64,000 nucleotides of DNA from Streptococcus oralis (lineage in GTDB: Bacteria; Bacillota; Bacilli; Lactobacillales; Streptococcaceae), in assembly GCF_016127915.1 (NCBI RefSeq), contig NZ_CP066059.1:620001-684000 (forward strand), written 5' to 3'. Made by a program: the position numbers and the translations under genes. Shown here one piece after another: positions 17,947 through 28,338 of the stretch (position 1 is its first letter; each line of letters begins with the position of its first letter). The notes below the pieces were generated by a model. That model did no database searches. It worked only from the letters and a program-made list of their open reading frames with translations, and had not been told where the DNA came from.

Positions 17947-20163
17947 TTAGCCGTTGGTCCTTTTGACGGAGTAAACCTCTGGCACACTCTTAATCTTGTC
18001 CACAACTGTGGTCAGTGTAGAGAGGTTGGAAATACCAAAGGAGACATGGATATTAGCAAATTTCATATCCTTAGTTGGTTGAGCATTAACGGTTGAGATA
18101 TTCTTGGTTGTGTTTGAGAGAACTTGTAAAACATCATTTAAGAGCCCTGTACGGTTGAGACCATAGATATCGATGTGGGCAGTGTATTCCTTGCTTGAGA
18201 ATTGATCTTCCCACTCCACATCAAGGAGACGTTGCTCGTAGTTTTCTTGGGCGCGGAGATTCATACAGTCCACACGGTGAATAGCCACACCGCGTCCCTT
18301 AGTAATGTAACCGACAATGTCGTCACCCGGAACTGGATTGCAACACTTAGCAATCCGAACTAGGAGACCTGAAGCCCCTTCAATGACCACACCACCCTCA
18401 TGCTTAACCTTGAGGGCTTCTTTGTTCTCGACTTTAACTTCGCCACCTTTGACAAGCTCTTCTGCTTCCGCCTTGGCCTTGGCACGCTCTTCCTCACGGC
18501 GTTCCTTTTCGGTCAAACGGTTAAAGACGGTAATAGCACCAATTTCTCCAAAACCAATGGCTGCGTAGAGAGCTTCCTCTGTCTTGTAGCTGGTCTTTTG
18601 AAGGACCTCGTCCATATGACGCTTGTCCATAAACTTATTGGCTACATAGCCGTTTTCTTGGAACTGGGCCATCAACATTTCACGGCCCTTGTTAACGGAT
18701 AATTCCTTGTCTTGATTTTTAAAGAACTGACGAATCTTGTTGCGCGCCTTGCTGGTCTTGACCATGTTGAGCCAGTCACGACTCGGACCAAAGGAGTTGG
18801 GATTGGTGATAATTTCAACCTGATCCCCTGTCTTGAGCTTGGTTGTCAGCGGAACCATACGGCCATTGACCTTGGCACCAGTCGCTTTTTCACCGACTTT
18901 GGTATGGATTTCATAGGCAAAGTCAATCGGTCCTGAATCTTTTGGAAGGGAGCGAACCGCACCATCTGGAGTAAAGACGTAAATCTCCTCCGCCAGATAG
19001 TTTTCTTTAACAGAGTCCACAAATTCCTTGGCATCATCAGCCTGGTCTTGGAGCTCCATCATCTCCTTAATCCAGTTCATCCCAATAGCAGATTCCTTGC
19101 TGTTGACCTGCCCTTTAATGCCTTTCTTATAAGCCCAGTGAGCTGCTACCCCGTACTCAGCCACCTCATGCATTTCCTTAGTCCGAATCTGGAATTCAAT
19201 CGGCCCTTTTGGTCCATAAACGGTCGTATGGATAGACTGATATCCATTGGCCTTACGATTAGCGATATAGTCTTTGAAGCGGCCTGGCATAGGTTTCCAA
19301 AGTTCATGCACATAACCCAGCATGGCGTAAACATCACTCTGGGTATCTAAGATACAGCGAATGGCAATCAGGTCATAAATCTCCTCAAAGCGTTTCTTCT
19401 TATCCTGCATCTTGCGATAGATCGAATAGATATGCTTAGGACGACCATAGATTTTCCCTTCGAGATTGCGTTCGGTAGCATAGTCCTCCAACTTGGTTAC
19501 GACTTCGTCGACCAGAGCCTCACGTTCTCTGCGTTTTTCCTTCATCATGTGGGTGATCTTGTAAAACTCAGTTGGATTGAGGTAACGGAAAGATAGATCT
19601 TCCAACTCCCACTTGACACTGGAAATCCCTAGACGATGAGCAAGTGGTGCGTAAATTTCCATGGTTTCTCTGGAAATCCGTTCTTGCTTGTCCTTTCGAA
19701 GGTGTTTGAGAGTCCGCATATTGTGCAAACGGTCCGATAATTTAACCAAGATAACACGGATATCCTCTGACATGGCCATAAGCATCTTGCGGTGATTTTC
19801 AGCCAATTGTTCCTCGAGTGATTTGTACTCAACCTTGCCAAGCTTGGTCACCCCATCAACGATAATCCGAACATCATGACCGAACTCTCTCTCCAGATCA
19901 TCCAGTGTCGCATCTGTGTCCTCAACCACGTCATGCAAAAAACCACAGGCAACGGTTACGGCATCCAGCTTGAGCTTAGCCAGAATTCCTGCTACCTGAA
20001 TGGGATGGATAATATAGGGCTCACCTGATTTCCGAAACTGCCCACTATGACAATCAACTGCGTAAATCAATGCTTTTTGTACAAAAGCAACATCTTCCTT
20101 TGTTAAATATTCTTTCGTTAAAGCGACTACCTGATCGCCCGTCAAATTCACTTCTTTCGGCAT
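17947..20163 (-). CDS. relA: Bifunctional (p)ppGpp synthetase/hydrolase RSH
   Basis: The 738-residue protein controls the stringent response by making and degrading (p)ppGpp. The HD hydrolase domain (about 20-200) contains H77-D78 in [14 protein letters not shown], so hydrolase activity is likely retained. The synthetase domain (about 240-350) has DLIAIRCIL and [12 protein letters not shown] (about 395-455), zinc-finger/CC ([15 protein letters not shown]) and ACT (about 665-738) domains follow. The gene is upstream of dtd. Confidence 0.96.
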   Translation of the reverse strand: MPKEVNLTGDQVVALTKEYLTKEDVAFVQKALIYAVDCHSGQFRKSGEPYIIHPIQVAGILAKLKLDAVTVACGFLHDVVEDTDATLDDLEREFGHDVRIIVDGVTKLGKVEYKSLEEQLAENHRKMLMAMSEDIRVILVKLSDRLHNMRTLKHLRKDKQERISRETMEIYAPLAHRLGISSVKWELEDLSFRYLNPTEFYKITHMMKEKRREREALVDEVVTKLEDYATERNLEGKIYGRPKHIYSIYRKMQDKKKRFEEIYDLIAIRCILDTQSDVYAMLGYVHELWKPMPGRFKDYIANRKANGYQSIHTTVYGPKGPIEFQIRTKEMHEVAEYGVAAHWAYKKGIKGQVNSKESAIGMNWIKEMMELQDQADDAKEFVDSVKENYLAEEIYVFTPDGAVRSLPKDSGPIDFAYEIHTKVGEKATGAKVNGRMVPLTTKLKTGDQVEIITNPNSFGPSRDWLNMVKTSKARNKIRQFFKNQDKELSVNKGREMLMAQFQENGYVANKFMDKRHMDEVLQKTSYKTEEALYAAIGFGEIGAITVFNRLTEKERREEERAKAKAEAEELVKGGEVKVENKEALKVKHEGGVVIEGASGLLVRIAKCCNPVPGDDIVGYITKGRGVAIHRVDCMNLRAQENYEQRLLDVEWEDQFSSKEYTAHIDIYGLNRTGLLNDVLQVLSNTTKNISTVNAQPTKDMKFANIHVSFGISNLSTLTTVVDKIKSVPEVYSVKRTNG

Positions 20164-20456
20164 CTATACTCTCCAATTCTTCCTACCATTTTATCACTTT
20201 TTTAAGGATATGAAAACTAGAAAAGCTCTGCAGTTCTATAATTTACTCCATTCCTTACAAGGATCTCAAAAAGAACAATAAACTTTAAACTGTTTTATTA
20301 TTTCTATTTACTTTTATAATTAATGAGTGGATTTTATAAACAAACTAGCTATTTCTTATCATTTTAAACAAATTTTATAAAAAACATTCGTATTTAACTT
20401 GATTGATTGGCTTCCATCCTGTATAATAGAGTGAAACTATTTTTGAGGAGATTTTT
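20164..20456. promoter_or_regulatory. Divergent promoter region relA / 5'-nucleotidase
   Basis: TTGATT (20399-20404) and TATAAT (20422-20427) are separated by 17 bases and should drive the 5'-nucleotidase gene. The rest is AT-rich and holds the relA promoter in the other direction. No ORF is seen. Confidence 0.7.
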
Positions 20457-22832
20457 ATGTCATCATTTCGTAAACAAGCAGCCCTTTTAGGTCTGACTGC
20501 AGCTATATTTGCAGCTTCTACTGCACAAGCAGATGAAAAAGCTACAAATCTAGATACTAGCACAACACCTACACCAGTAGCAAATCAATCAGAGAAATCT
20601 GTTGCAGCTACTGGAAATGAAAAGGAAACGGCATCTGAAAAAACGGACGCCCCTGCTAAGCAAGATGAAAATGCTACTCCAGTAGCAAGCACTGAAACAA
20701 CCCCTTCTAAAGAAGGAAGCCTTGCAGACGACAAAGCCCTTCAACCAACAGAAGGACAGGAAGTCGATGTCCGCATCCTTGCAACAACTGACCTTCACAC
20801 CAATTTAGTTAACTATGATTATTACCAAGACAAACCCGCTGAGAACGTTGGACTAGCAAAGACTGCTGTTCTCATCGAAGAAGCTAAAAAAGAAAATAGC
20901 AATACACTTCTCGTAGATAATGGAGACACCATCCAAGGAACGCCACTTGGAACTTACAAGGCCATCGTTAACCCTGTCAAAGAAGGAGAACAACACCCTA
21001 TGTATGCAGCCCTTCAAAAGCTCGGTTTTGAAGCTGGTACACTAGGAAATCATGAGTTTAACTATGGTTTAGACTACCTCAAACGTGTCATTGATACAGC
21101 TGGAATGCCGATTGTCAACGCCAATGTTGTAGATCCTAAAACGGGCGCTTATGTCTATGACCCCTATAAAATCATCAGCAAAACCTTTGTTGATAAAACT
21201 GGTCGCAAAACGACCGTCAAAATTGGGGTGACTGGAATTGTTCCCCCTCAAATTCTCAGCTGGGATAAGGCCAACCTCGAAGGAAAGATTCAGGTCAATG
21301 ACTCTGTAGAAGCTATTCAAAAAATTATCCCTGAAATGCGCAAAGCAGGTGCAGACATCACTCTCGTACTCTCTCACTCAGGTATCGGAGATGATAAGTA
21401 CGAAAAAGGAGAAGAAAACGAAGGCTATCAAATTGCAAGTCTACCCGGTGTGGATGCAGTTGTAACAGGGCATTCTCACGCTGAATTTCCAAGTGGAAAT
21501 GGCACTGGCTTTTATGAAAAATATACTGGTGTTGATGGCGTAAATGGTAAGATTAATGGTACTCCTGTAACCATGGCTGGAAAATATGGGGATCACCTCG
21601 GCATTATCGACCTCAACCTTATCTACAAAAACGGAAAATGGACTGTTGCCAACAGCAAAGGCTCTATTCGTAAGATTCACACTAAGTCCAAAGAGGCTGA
21701 TGAACGAATCAAAGAAATTGCCAAAACAGCTCACGAAGGAACCATCCAATACGTTCGCCAACAAGTCGGAACAACAACCGCACCAATCACAAGTTATTTT
21801 GCCCTTGTCAAGGATGATCCATCTGTTCAAATCGTCAATAACGCGCAAATCTGGTATGCTAAGAAAGAACTAGCAGGAACTCCTGAAGGAGATCTTCCTA
21901 TTCTCTCGGCTGCGGCACCATTTAAGGCGGGAACCCGTGGAGATGCTACTGCCTATACAGATATTCCAGCTGGCCCAATCGCCATCAAAAACGTAGCCGA
22001 TCTCTACCTCTACGACAATGTCACGGCTATCCTAAAAGTCACTGGAGCTCAACTCAAAGAATGGTTGGAAATGTCTGCTGGTCAGTTCAACACGATTGAT
22101 CCAACTAAAAAAGAAGCGCAACAGCTCATCAATCCAAGCTACCGTACTTATAATTTTGATGTGATTGACGGTGTAACTTATGAGTACGATGTCACCCAAC
22201 CAAATAAATACGACCGCGAAGGTAAGTTGATCCACCCAGATGCTAGTCGTGTCCGCAATCTAAAATACCAAGGAAATGATGTCCGTCCAGATCAGGAATT
22301 CATCGTGGTAACCAACAATTATCGCGCAAATGGTAAATTCCCTGGTGTTCGTGATGCTAGTCTCAATCGTCTCCTCGGACTTGAAAATCGCCAGGTTATC
22401 ATTAACTATATCCTCGATGTAAAAAATATCAACCCAAGTGCAGATAAAAACTGGCACTTCACAAATAGCATAAAAGGGTTGGATGTTCGCTTCTTGACAG
22501 CTGATAAGGCCAAAGACTTGGTTGGCACAGATGGTGACATTCAATATCTAGCTAGCTCCGACCAAGAAGGGTTCGGCGAATACCGCCTTCTCTATGTAGA
22601 GCCTAAGACTGAACCTGCAGAAACAAATCACCACGAAGTCCAAGATACGCAGGGACAAAATCAAGGCGATGCAATCACTCTTTCAAACGGTGGGCAAACT
22701 ATTATTTTACCAAGCGCTCATAATCCAGTAGCTACTACGCTACCAAATACAGGTGAGAAAACGTCTATCCTAACTTTCCTAGGTGTCATTCTAGCAGGGC
22801 TTGGACTTTCTCTCAAGAAAAAGGAAGAATAA
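20457..22832 (+). CDS. LPXTG-anchored 5'-nucleotidase / 2',3'-cyclic phosphodiesterase
   Basis: The 791-residue surface enzyme has a signal peptide (about 1-25, ending in AQA), a low-complexity T/E/K-rich stretch (about 26-100), a metallophosphoesterase domain and a 5'-nucleotidase C-terminal domain. Metal motifs are ATTDLHTN, DNGDTIQG, GNHEFNYG, LSHSGIGDD and GHSHAEFP. The C-terminus has LPNTGEKT, a hydrophobic span and KKKEE, so sortase A should anchor it to the wall. Related streptococcal enzymes make adenosine and blunt host immunity; that role here is inferred. The start follows GAGGAG, and a hairpin terminates the gene. Confidence 0.93.
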   Translation: MSSFRKQAALLGLTAAIFAASTAQADEKATNLDTSTTPTPVANQSEKSVAATGNEKETASEKTDAPAKQDENATPVASTETTPSKEGSLADDKALQPTEGQEVDVRILATTDLHTNLVNYDYYQDKPAENVGLAKTAVLIEEAKKENSNTLLVDNGDTIQGTPLGTYKAIVNPVKEGEQHPMYAALQKLGFEAGTLGNHEFNYGLDYLKRVIDTAGMPIVNANVVDPKTGAYVYDPYKIISKTFVDKTGRKTTVKIGVTGIVPPQILSWDKANLEGKIQVNDSVEAIQKIIPEMRKAGADITLVLSHSGIGDDKYEKGEENEGYQIASLPGVDAVVTGHSHAEFPSGNGTGFYEKYTGVDGVNGKINGTPVTMAGKYGDHLGIIDLNLIYKNGKWTVANSKGSIRKIHTKSKEADERIKEIAKTAHEGTIQYVRQQVGTTTAPITSYFALVKDDPSVQIVNNAQIWYAKKELAGTPEGDLPILSAAAPFKAGTRGDATAYTDIPAGPIAIKNVADLYLYDNVTAILKVTGAQLKEWLEMSAGQFNTIDPTKKEAQQLINPSYRTYNFDVIDGVTYEYDVTQPNKYDREGKLIHPDASRVRNLKYQGNDVRPDQEFIVVTNNYRANGKFPGVRDASLNRLLGLENRQVIINYILDVKNINPSADKNWHFTNSIKGLDVRFLTADKAKDLVGTDGDIQYLASSDQEGFGEYRLLYVEPKTEPAETNHHEVQDTQGQNQGDAITLSNGGQTIILPSAHNPVATTLPNTGEKTSILTFLGVILAGLGLSLKKKEE

Positions 22833-22838
22833 CACAAT

Positions 22839-22872
22839 AGAAGCAAGGCGAGACTCGTCCTGCTTCTTTTTA
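22839..22872 (+). terminator. Terminator after the 5'-nucleotidase gene
   Basis: AGAAGCA (22839-22845) and TGCTTCT (22861-22867) form a stem followed by TTTTT. Confidence 0.8.
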
Positions 22873-22877
22873 ACCAC

Positions 22878-22912
22878 CAAAAACACTGCCAGATTTCTCT
22901 AGCAGTGTTTTG
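22878..22912 (-). terminator. Terminator after msmK
   Basis: AACACTGC and GCAGTGTT arms surround 12 bases; on the minus strand the stem is followed by TTTTTGG. Confidence 0.8.
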
Positions 22913-22925
22913 ACATTTCATTTGC

Positions 22926-24056
22926 TTAGTAGACTGTTTTTTCAGTTTCTACGTCGAAGAAGTGTGCTTTGTTCAAGTCAAATCCAAGTTCAACTGTTGC
23001 ACCTGTTTGCAAGTAGTCACGAGCATCCACTTTTGCAACAAATTCGTCTTTACCAACTTGGCAGTAAAGGTGAGATTCTGAACCAAGCAATTCTGATACT
23101 GAGATAGTTGCTTTAACCACTGATTCTGGGAATGTTTCAAGGAAAGCAGGTTCTGCATTCACATCTTCTGGACGGATACCGAAAATCAATTCTTTTCCTT
23201 CGTAGCCTTTGTCACGAAGAACTTTCAAAGCACCTTCTGGCACTTTCAAACGGAAACCGTCAGAAACAATTTCGCTACCAACCAATTTCACATTGATGAA
23301 GTTCATAGCTGGGCTTCCGATAAATCCTGCTACAAATTTGTTAACTGGGTTTTTGTAAACTTCTTGAGGGGTACCGATTTGTTCAACACGTCCGATAGTA
23401 CCTGTACCAGCAGGGTTCTTAGTTGCTGACATGATAACGATACGGTCTGCAAGTGTCATCGCTTCTGTTTGGTCGTGCGTTACGTAGATAGTTGTAGCTC
23501 CGATACGACGGTGGATTTTCGCGATTTCAGCACGCATAGATACACGAAGTTTGGCATCCAAGTTTGACAAAGGTTCGTCCATCAAGAACACTTTTGCATC
23601 ACGGACGATGGCACGACCCATGGCAACACGTTGACGTTGACCACCAGAAAGGTCAGCAGGTTTACGATCCAAGAACTCTTTCAAGCCAAGGATTGCTGCT
23701 GCTTCTTGCACACGTTTATCGATGTCTTCCTTGCTGTATTTACGTAATTTTAAACCGAAAGCCATGTTGTCATATACAGTCATGTGTGGGTAAAGAGCGT
23801 AGTTTTGGAATACCATGGCGATGTCACGGTCTTTTGGAGCTACGTCGTTGACAACCACGCCATCGATAGATGCAGTACCTTCTGTGATGTCTTCAAGACC
23901 AGCAATCATACGAAGAGTTGTTGATTTACCACATCCTGAAGGACCTACGAAAACGATAAATTCCTTATCTTTGATGTCCAAGTTGAAGTCTTCAACTGAG
24001 TAGTGTTCGCTGTTTGGATATTTTTTGTAAATATTTTTAAGATTCAATTCTACCAT
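22926..24056 (-). CDS. msmK: Carbohydrate ABC importer ATPase MsmK/UgpC
   Basis: The 376-residue protein is a CUT1-family ATPase. Walker A is GPSGCGKS at 38-45, the Q-loop is in [14 protein letters not shown], the signature is [14 protein letters not shown], and Walker B is [16 protein letters not shown]-terminal regulatory OB domain (about 240-376) contains GIRPEDV. No permease or binding-protein gene is nearby, as expected for MsmK, which energises several sugar importers in streptococci. A CcpA-type cre lies in its promoter, so it is probably glucose-repressed. Confidence 0.93.
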   Translation of the reverse strand: MVELNLKNIYKKYPNSEHYSVEDFNLDIKDKEFIVFVGPSGCGKSTTLRMIAGLEDITEGTASIDGVVVNDVAPKDRDIAMVFQNYALYPHMTVYDNMAFGLKLRKYSKEDIDKRVQEAAAILGLKEFLDRKPADLSGGQRQRVAMGRAIVRDAKVFLMDEPLSNLDAKLRVSMRAEIAKIHRRIGATTIYVTHDQTEAMTLADRIVIMSATKNPAGTGTIGRVEQIGTPQEVYKNPVNKFVAGFIGSPAMNFINVKLVGSEIVSDGFRLKVPEGALKVLRDKGYEGKELIFGIRPEDVNAEPAFLETFPESVVKATISVSELLGSESHLYCQVGKDEFVAKVDARDYLQTGATVELGFDLNKAHFFDVETEKTVY

Positions 24057-24088
24057 GAGGTAAACTCCTTTTGTCTTTTGATAGTTTT

Positions 24089-24110
24089 ATTATAGATGAA
24101 AACGCTTTAC
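24089..24110 (-). promoter_or_regulatory. msmK promoter -10 element with cre site
   Basis: On the minus strand TATAAT occupies 24089-24094. TGAAAACGCTTTAC (plus strand, 24097-24110) fits the catabolite-responsive element and lies in the -35/-10 region. CcpA binding here would block the promoter. Confidence 0.75.
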
Positions 24111-24142
24111 TTTTCTATGGCAAGGTGACCAAAAAAACAAAA

Positions 24143-24169
24143 AAGTTCTGTGCAACTTGCACAAAACTT
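24143..24169 (-). terminator. Terminator of the pnp-cysS-mrnC operon
   Basis: AAGTTCTGTGCA and TGCACAAAACTT form a stem that begins at the stop codon of the PucR-type gene; on the minus strand TTTTTTG follows. Confidence 0.85.
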
Positions 24170-25038
24170 TAGAGAATATCTGGTAAAATCAACTGATAAC
24201 ACAAGGTCAGGTCGGTCAATTCCTTCAACTGTAGCCCTGTCAATTCTTCCCATCTATCAATCTTGTATTGGAGAGAATTGCGATGCAGATAGAGTTGCTG
24301 GGCTGTTTTAGTCAGAACAGCACTGTTTTCCCAAAGAGAGAGAATGATTTCCTGAATCTGGTCTTGATCCAAAATCATCTGATGCAGGCATTCTTTAATG
24401 ACTATCAGGTCCACCAGTCTTTCTCCCATACTCCACAGATAGAGTTGTGAAAAGGTGTGTACACCTTGATGACCTTGACGCCACCAAGCCTTAAACAAGT
24501 CCCGCTCCGCTTGGATTAAATCTGACAAAGCCTGATAGCCAGTCTGTGACCAGACCTGCCCCAACATGATAGACAGACGAAGACCGAAGTCATACTCCAC
24601 TGCCTCAATCGTATCGGATAAGATTGAGCGAACAGAACTGTATTTATCTTGCTGGAGAACAAAAACATAGTCCTGAACTCCGACCTGCAACACTGTCTGG
24701 CAGCTAGGAAAGAGGGTCTGCATCATATCTAGCCAAGAGGCTAAATTCTCCTGTTGATAATAGGATAGATGGCAATAAACCAGTTGTATCTTTTTAAAAG
24801 TTTGAGGCGCCTGCCCCTTACCCTCAATCAGATAGGGATACCAAGGATTGAGCGAACGAGCCTGCTCCTGCTGGGTCAAAAGGGCAACCAACTGCTTTTC
24901 ACGCTCGCTGAGCCCAGCTTCCTCCAGTAAAATCCACTGCTGAGAAGATAGTGGGAGGGTGAGAAAACCTATTTTATCTATTGGCTGATCTGAAATCTGA
25001 GCGTCAGGAAACCAGTCTAGTAATTCTTTTGCAAGCAT
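24169..25038 (-). CDS. PucR/CdaR-type helix-turn-helix regulator
   Basis: The 289-residue protein carries a C-terminal PucR-type helix-turn-helix: TAQQLYLHRNSLQYKIDRWEELTGL in parts over about residues 245-270, the family hallmark (H-R-N-S/T-L-x-Y-R/K). The N-terminal two thirds show no clear family. The ATG at 25038 is preferred because GGAGGAC lies just ahead, inside the end of mrnC; a longer in-frame start at 25068 would overlap mrnC. It is the last gene of the pnp-cysS-mrnC operon. Its targets are unknown; the neighbouring sugar ATPase gene has its own promoter. Confidence 0.75.
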   Translation of the reverse strand: MLAKELLDWFPDAQISDQPIDKIGFLTLPLSSQQWILLEEAGLSEREKQLVALLTQQEQARSLNPWYPYLIEGKGQAPQTFKKIQLVYCHLSYYQQENLASWLDMMQTLFPSCQTVLQVGVQDYVFVLQQDKYSSVRSILSDTIEAVEYDFGLRLSIMLGQVWSQTGYQALSDLIQAERDLFKAWWRQGHQGVHTFSQLYLWSMGERLVDLIVIKECLHQMILDQDQIQEIILSLWENSAVLTKTAQQLYLHRNSLQYKIDRWEELTGLQLKELTDLTLCYQLILPDIL

Positions 25039-25040
25039 TT

Positions 25041-25427
25041 CTAGTCCTCCACTTTTTGGATGCACCAAGAAATTAAGGTCTCAAGACGTTCCAGATTTTC
25101 TGTCATATGAAGATAGCCCATGACTGCTTCAAAACCTGTAGACATGCGGTAGGTCACCACATCAGCATTTTTAGCCTTTGTATGGCTATTGGTATTGCGA
25201 CCACGTTTATAGATTTCTTCTTCCTTTTCCGTCAGAACTTGCTCCTCCAACATGAGGGCAATCAGGCGGGCTTGAGCCTTGGCGGATACATACTTAGTCG
25301 CCTCTTGGTGAAGTTTATTGGGTTTGGTCATGCCTTTGAGGATGAGGTGGCGGCGAATATACATGGAATAAACCGCATCCCCCTCAAAAGCTAGCGCAAT
25401 CCCGTTAATGAGATTGACATCAATCAC
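25041..25427 (-). CDS. mrnC: Mini-ribonuclease III
   Basis: The 128-residue protein has an RNase III catalytic domain and no dsRNA-binding domain. Conserved segments are NGIALAFEGDAVYSMYIRRHL in its first 30 residues (D17 and nearby acidic residue) and RGRNTNSHTKAKNADVVTYRMSTGFEAV in the second half. The family trims 23S rRNA precursors in Bacillus. It overlaps cysS by eight bases, the usual Firmicute arrangement. Confidence 0.93.
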   Translation of the reverse strand: MIDVNLINGIALAFEGDAVYSMYIRRHLILKGMTKPNKLHQEATKYVSAKAQARLIALMLEEQVLTEKEEEIYKRGRNTNSHTKAKNADVVTYRMSTGFEAVMGYLHMTENLERLETLISWCIQKVED

Positions 25428-26763
25428 GAGTCCACCTCACTCCATCCTTGGTGTCAAGGAGCTTAATTCCTTGAGCAGCCAATTGGTCACGAATTTGGTC
25501 TGCTGTCGCAAAGTCACGATTAGCACGCGCTTCTTGACGTTTTTGGATCAAGGCTTCAATGTCTGCATCCAAAACTTCCTCAACAAAGACAATCCCAAAG
25601 ACTTCCAATATAGCCGCAAGAGCTTCCTTAACCGCTGCATCATAGTTACCTGAGTTAATCCATTTGGCCATTTCAAAGACAACTGTGATACCATTTGCGG
25701 AGTTGAAATCCTCATCCATAGCGGCAACAAACTTATCTTTAAAAGCCTGTAACTCTTGAGCATCTACAGTCCCAGAAAATGGTTGCTCGTAAGTGTTCTT
25801 TAGATACTTGAGATTGGTCTCGGCGTCTCGCACTGCTTTTTCGGTAAAGTTGATTGGTTTACGGTAATGCTGAGTCGCAAAGAAGAATCGAAGCACTTGG
25901 CCATCAAGAGTTTTAAGAGCGTCGTGCACTGTAATAAAGTTGCCCAAGGACTTAGACATCTTGACATTATCGATGTTGACAAAGCCATTGTGCATCCAGT
26001 AGTTGGCGAAAGTCTTGCCTGTTTTAGCTTCAGACTGGGCAATTTCATTGGTATGGTGAGGAAACTCCAGATCAGCTCCACCACCGTGGATATCAATAGT
26101 ATCTCCCAAAATCTCTGTCGACATGACTGAACATTCAATATGCCAACCCGGACGACCAGGTCCCCAAGGACTGTCCCAAGAAATCTCGCCTGGTTTTGCA
26201 GCTTTCCAAAGGGCAAAGTCTACAGGATTTTCCTTGCGAGCCGTTTCTTCATCGGTACGACCTGAAGCACCCAGCTCCAAATCTTCCAAGGTTTTATTGG
26301 CCAATTTAGCATAGTTGTGAGATTTTTCCACGCGGAAGTAAACATCTCCTTGACTCTCGTAAGCATAACCTTTTTCAATCAAGTCAGCGACAAAACGAAT
26401 GATGTCCGCCATAAACTCTACTACACGCGGATGGCGAGTCGCAGGTTTCACGCCTAAGGCCGTCACGTCTTCACGAAAGGCAGCGATGTACTTGTCCGCA
26501 ACCTCTTGAGGCGTGATGCCTTCTTCCTTGGCACGGTGGATAATCCTATCATCTACATCGGTAAAATTGGAAATATAGTTGACTTCAAATCCCCGATACT
26601 CAAAATAACGGCGAATGGTATCAAAAGCTATTGTTGAGCGGGCATTGCCCACGTGGATATAGTTGTAGACCGTTGGCCCACAGACATACATCTTAACCTT
26701 GCCATCCTCAATAGGTACAAATTCTCGCAAATCACGAGACATGGTGTCGTAAATTTTAATCAT
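25420..26763 (-). CDS. cysS: Cysteinyl-tRNA synthetase
   Basis: The 447-residue class I synthetase charges tRNA-Cys. Zinc-binding C30 lies in YVCGPTVYNYIHVGN, which also holds the HIGH-like motif; ECSVMS and HHTNEIAQSE supply the other zinc ligands, and KMSKS is intact (about 268-272). The ATG at 26763 follows GGGAG; an upstream in-frame GTG adds three residues without support. cysE upstream in the same operon makes the cysteine precursor, so the operon joins cysteine synthesis with its use. Confidence 0.97.
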   Translation of the reverse strand: MIKIYDTMSRDLREFVPIEDGKVKMYVCGPTVYNYIHVGNARSTIAFDTIRRYFEYRGFEVNYISNFTDVDDRIIHRAKEEGITPQEVADKYIAAFREDVTALGVKPATRHPRVVEFMADIIRFVADLIEKGYAYESQGDVYFRVEKSHNYAKLANKTLEDLELGASGRTDEETARKENPVDFALWKAAKPGEISWDSPWGPGRPGWHIECSVMSTEILGDTIDIHGGGADLEFPHHTNEIAQSEAKTGKTFANYWMHNGFVNIDNVKMSKSLGNFITVHDALKTLDGQVLRFFFATQHYRKPINFTEKAVRDAETNLKYLKNTYEQPFSGTVDAQELQAFKDKFVAAMDEDFNSANGITVVFEMAKWINSGNYDAAVKEALAAILEVFGIVFVEEVLDADIEALIQKRQEARANRDFATADQIRDQLAAQGIKLLDTKDGVRWTRD

Positions 26764-26780
26764 GCGGTCCACTCCCTTCT

Positions 26781-27302
26781 CTATTTCTGACTTTTTCGGC
26801 TGAAAACCAGCTCTGCAAATGGGCCAAATTGTCTGAGGCTATCCAGTTGGTAAAAGCGCTGCCCTTCCTCTTGGGTAAAGAGGGGAACCCCCTTTCCTAG
26901 GATAAGGGGCGCTATCTGAATAATGAGGTGGTCGAAAAGATCCGCATCCAAGAGCGGTCCTACCAAGGAATTACCACCAATCACAAAGACATTTTTACCC
27001 TTGTCAATCTGGCGAACAAAGTCCACCACATCCCCAGCTACTGGCTGATAATTGCTGACAGGCAGGTGCCTATCATGCGTAAAGACATAGTTTTCCGTAG
27101 CTTGATAAAAACTTTCTACATCTTGCAAATCTTGGATTTCCTCAAAGGTCCGCTTGCCCATGATGGTGATATCCATTTGCCTGTAAAAGTCATCATAGCC
27201 TGTATCCTCTACAGAACCAAGCTGATGCAGCCAGTCTATCCTGTGCTGGCTGTCTGCCAAGTAGCCATCCATGGTGATACAGCCGTAAAAATATACTGCC
27301 AT
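26781..27302 (-). CDS. RibD C-terminal domain / dihydrofolate-reductase-like protein
   Basis: The 173-residue protein is a single RibD_C-type reductase domain. It starts MAVYFYGCITMDGYLAD, and the NADPH-binding NVFVIGGNSLVGPLL segment (about 112-126) is typical. Family members are annotated as dihydrofolate reductases, but few have a shown substrate. It lies in the long operon, eight bases after the phosphorylase gene and 17 before cysS. Confidence 0.85.
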   Translation of the reverse strand: MAVYFYGCITMDGYLADSQHRIDWLHQLGSVEDTGYDDFYRQMDITIMGKRTFEEIQDLQDVESFYQATENYVFTHDRHLPVSNYQPVAGDVVDFVRQIDKGKNVFVIGGNSLVGPLLDADLFDHLIIQIAPLILGKGVPLFTQEEGQRFYQLDSLRQFGPFAELVFSRKSQK

Positions 27303-27310
27303 TCTTGTAG

Positions 27311-28075
27311 TTACCTTTCTAGTTCCTTGGCTATTGTCAAAGCGATAGTGAAAAAAGTCATGGCATCAGCTGTCCGCTCTTCATGGCGGGCATCCCAGGT
27401 TCGGTTATGATGATCCACATAGTCAGCTGTGTAGAAGAACTGATAGACTTTACTCTTGCGAAATTGACTCCAAGCCATGATAGCTGAAGCTTCCATATCC
27501 ACCACTTGTGCACCAGCAGCCAAGCGACGCTTGACCTTATCAGGCGTTTCTCGATAAAAGGCATCAGTCGTCCAAGACTTGGTGCGGATATGCTCGATAT
27601 TGTGCTTGTCAAAGATGGCTTCCAGCTCGATCAGCAGAGACTCGTCATAGGCGACTTCGTCACCCGGTGGGGCATAGTGATAGCTAGTTCCTTCATCTCG
27701 CAATGCAGCCGCAGGCAGGATAATTTTATCCGCCTCAATTGAGCGGTCCAAAACGCCACAGGAACCTAAAATGATAAAATTTTTGAAGCCTCTGGCCGCC
27801 AACTCCTCCAGCTGGCCGACTATCATGGGAGCCCCAATTGGAGCCAACGTAACTGCTAGCTTGCTAGGTCCTTGGCCATAAATATACCATGGATGATGGC
27901 CGTTTATGCTTTTCAAATAGCCTCCCGGATAGACATCTTCTGACTCAATCAAACGTTTCAGAATTTCGCCATTAAAGGACAGAATGATGGTTTCGCATAC
28001 CTCTCCCTTGTCATGGACTGGCTTTTCAGTTGGCTCAATAACTGCTGCTACATCTTCAAATTCCTCTAATAGCAT
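27311..28075 (-). CDS. Nucleoside phosphorylase
   Basis: The 254-residue protein is of the PNP/UDP phosphorylase type 1 family. FIILGSCGVLD (about 96-106) forms the phosphate and base pocket, and VVDMEASAIMAW (about 190-200) supplies the ribose-binding Met-Glu pair. Uridine phosphorylase is the closest guess; the exact base is not certain. It is co-transcribed between the YdeI-like gene (13 bases upstream) and the RibD-like gene. Confidence 0.88.
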   Translation of the reverse strand: MLLEEFEDVAAVIEPTEKPVHDKGEVCETIILSFNGEILKRLIESEDVYPGGYLKSINGHHPWYIYGQGPSKLAVTLAPIGAPMIVGQLEELAARGFKNFIILGSCGVLDRSIEADKIILPAAALRDEGTSYHYAPPGDEVAYDESLLIELEAIFDKHNIEHIRTKSWTTDAFYRETPDKVKRRLAAGAQVVDMEASAIMAWSQFRKSKVYQFFYTADYVDHHNRTWDARHEERTADAMTFFTIALTIAKELER

Positions 28076-28088
28076 AACTTCTCTTTCT

Positions 28089-28289
28089 TTAAGGCTCCAG
28101 CAAATCCGCCTTCATTTTATTTAGACGGCGCAGTTTGGTCTCATCTTTTTTGGCTTCACTGATATAATGAGCCCATTCACGCTGGTGGCTAGGTGGCAGT
28201 TTAATAAAGCGCTCCTTAGCAAGACCATCCAAGCGTTCTTGCAACTCAAGAACTGCCTGATTCAAAATTGCGTCTGATAAATCTGACAT
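28089..28289 (-). CDS. Short YdeI/OmpD-associated-like protein
   Basis: The 66-residue protein resembles only the C-terminal part of YdeI/OmpD-associated (DUF1905-type) proteins, whose hallmark is LPPSHRRE..I.EAK..ET; here LPPSHQREWAHYISEAKKDET is seen in residues 31-51. Upstream sequence leaves no room for the missing N-terminal domain, so this is either a natural short form or a trimmed remnant kept within the operon. AGGAGG precedes the ATG. Confidence 0.7.
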   Translation of the reverse strand: MSDLSDAILNQAVLELQERLDGLAKERFIKLPPSHQREWAHYISEAKKDETKLRRLNKMKADLLEP

Positions 28290-28338
28290 AGTTCTTACCT
28301 CCTGTCATACTTCACCTCGATAACTTTGCTACCCTATC

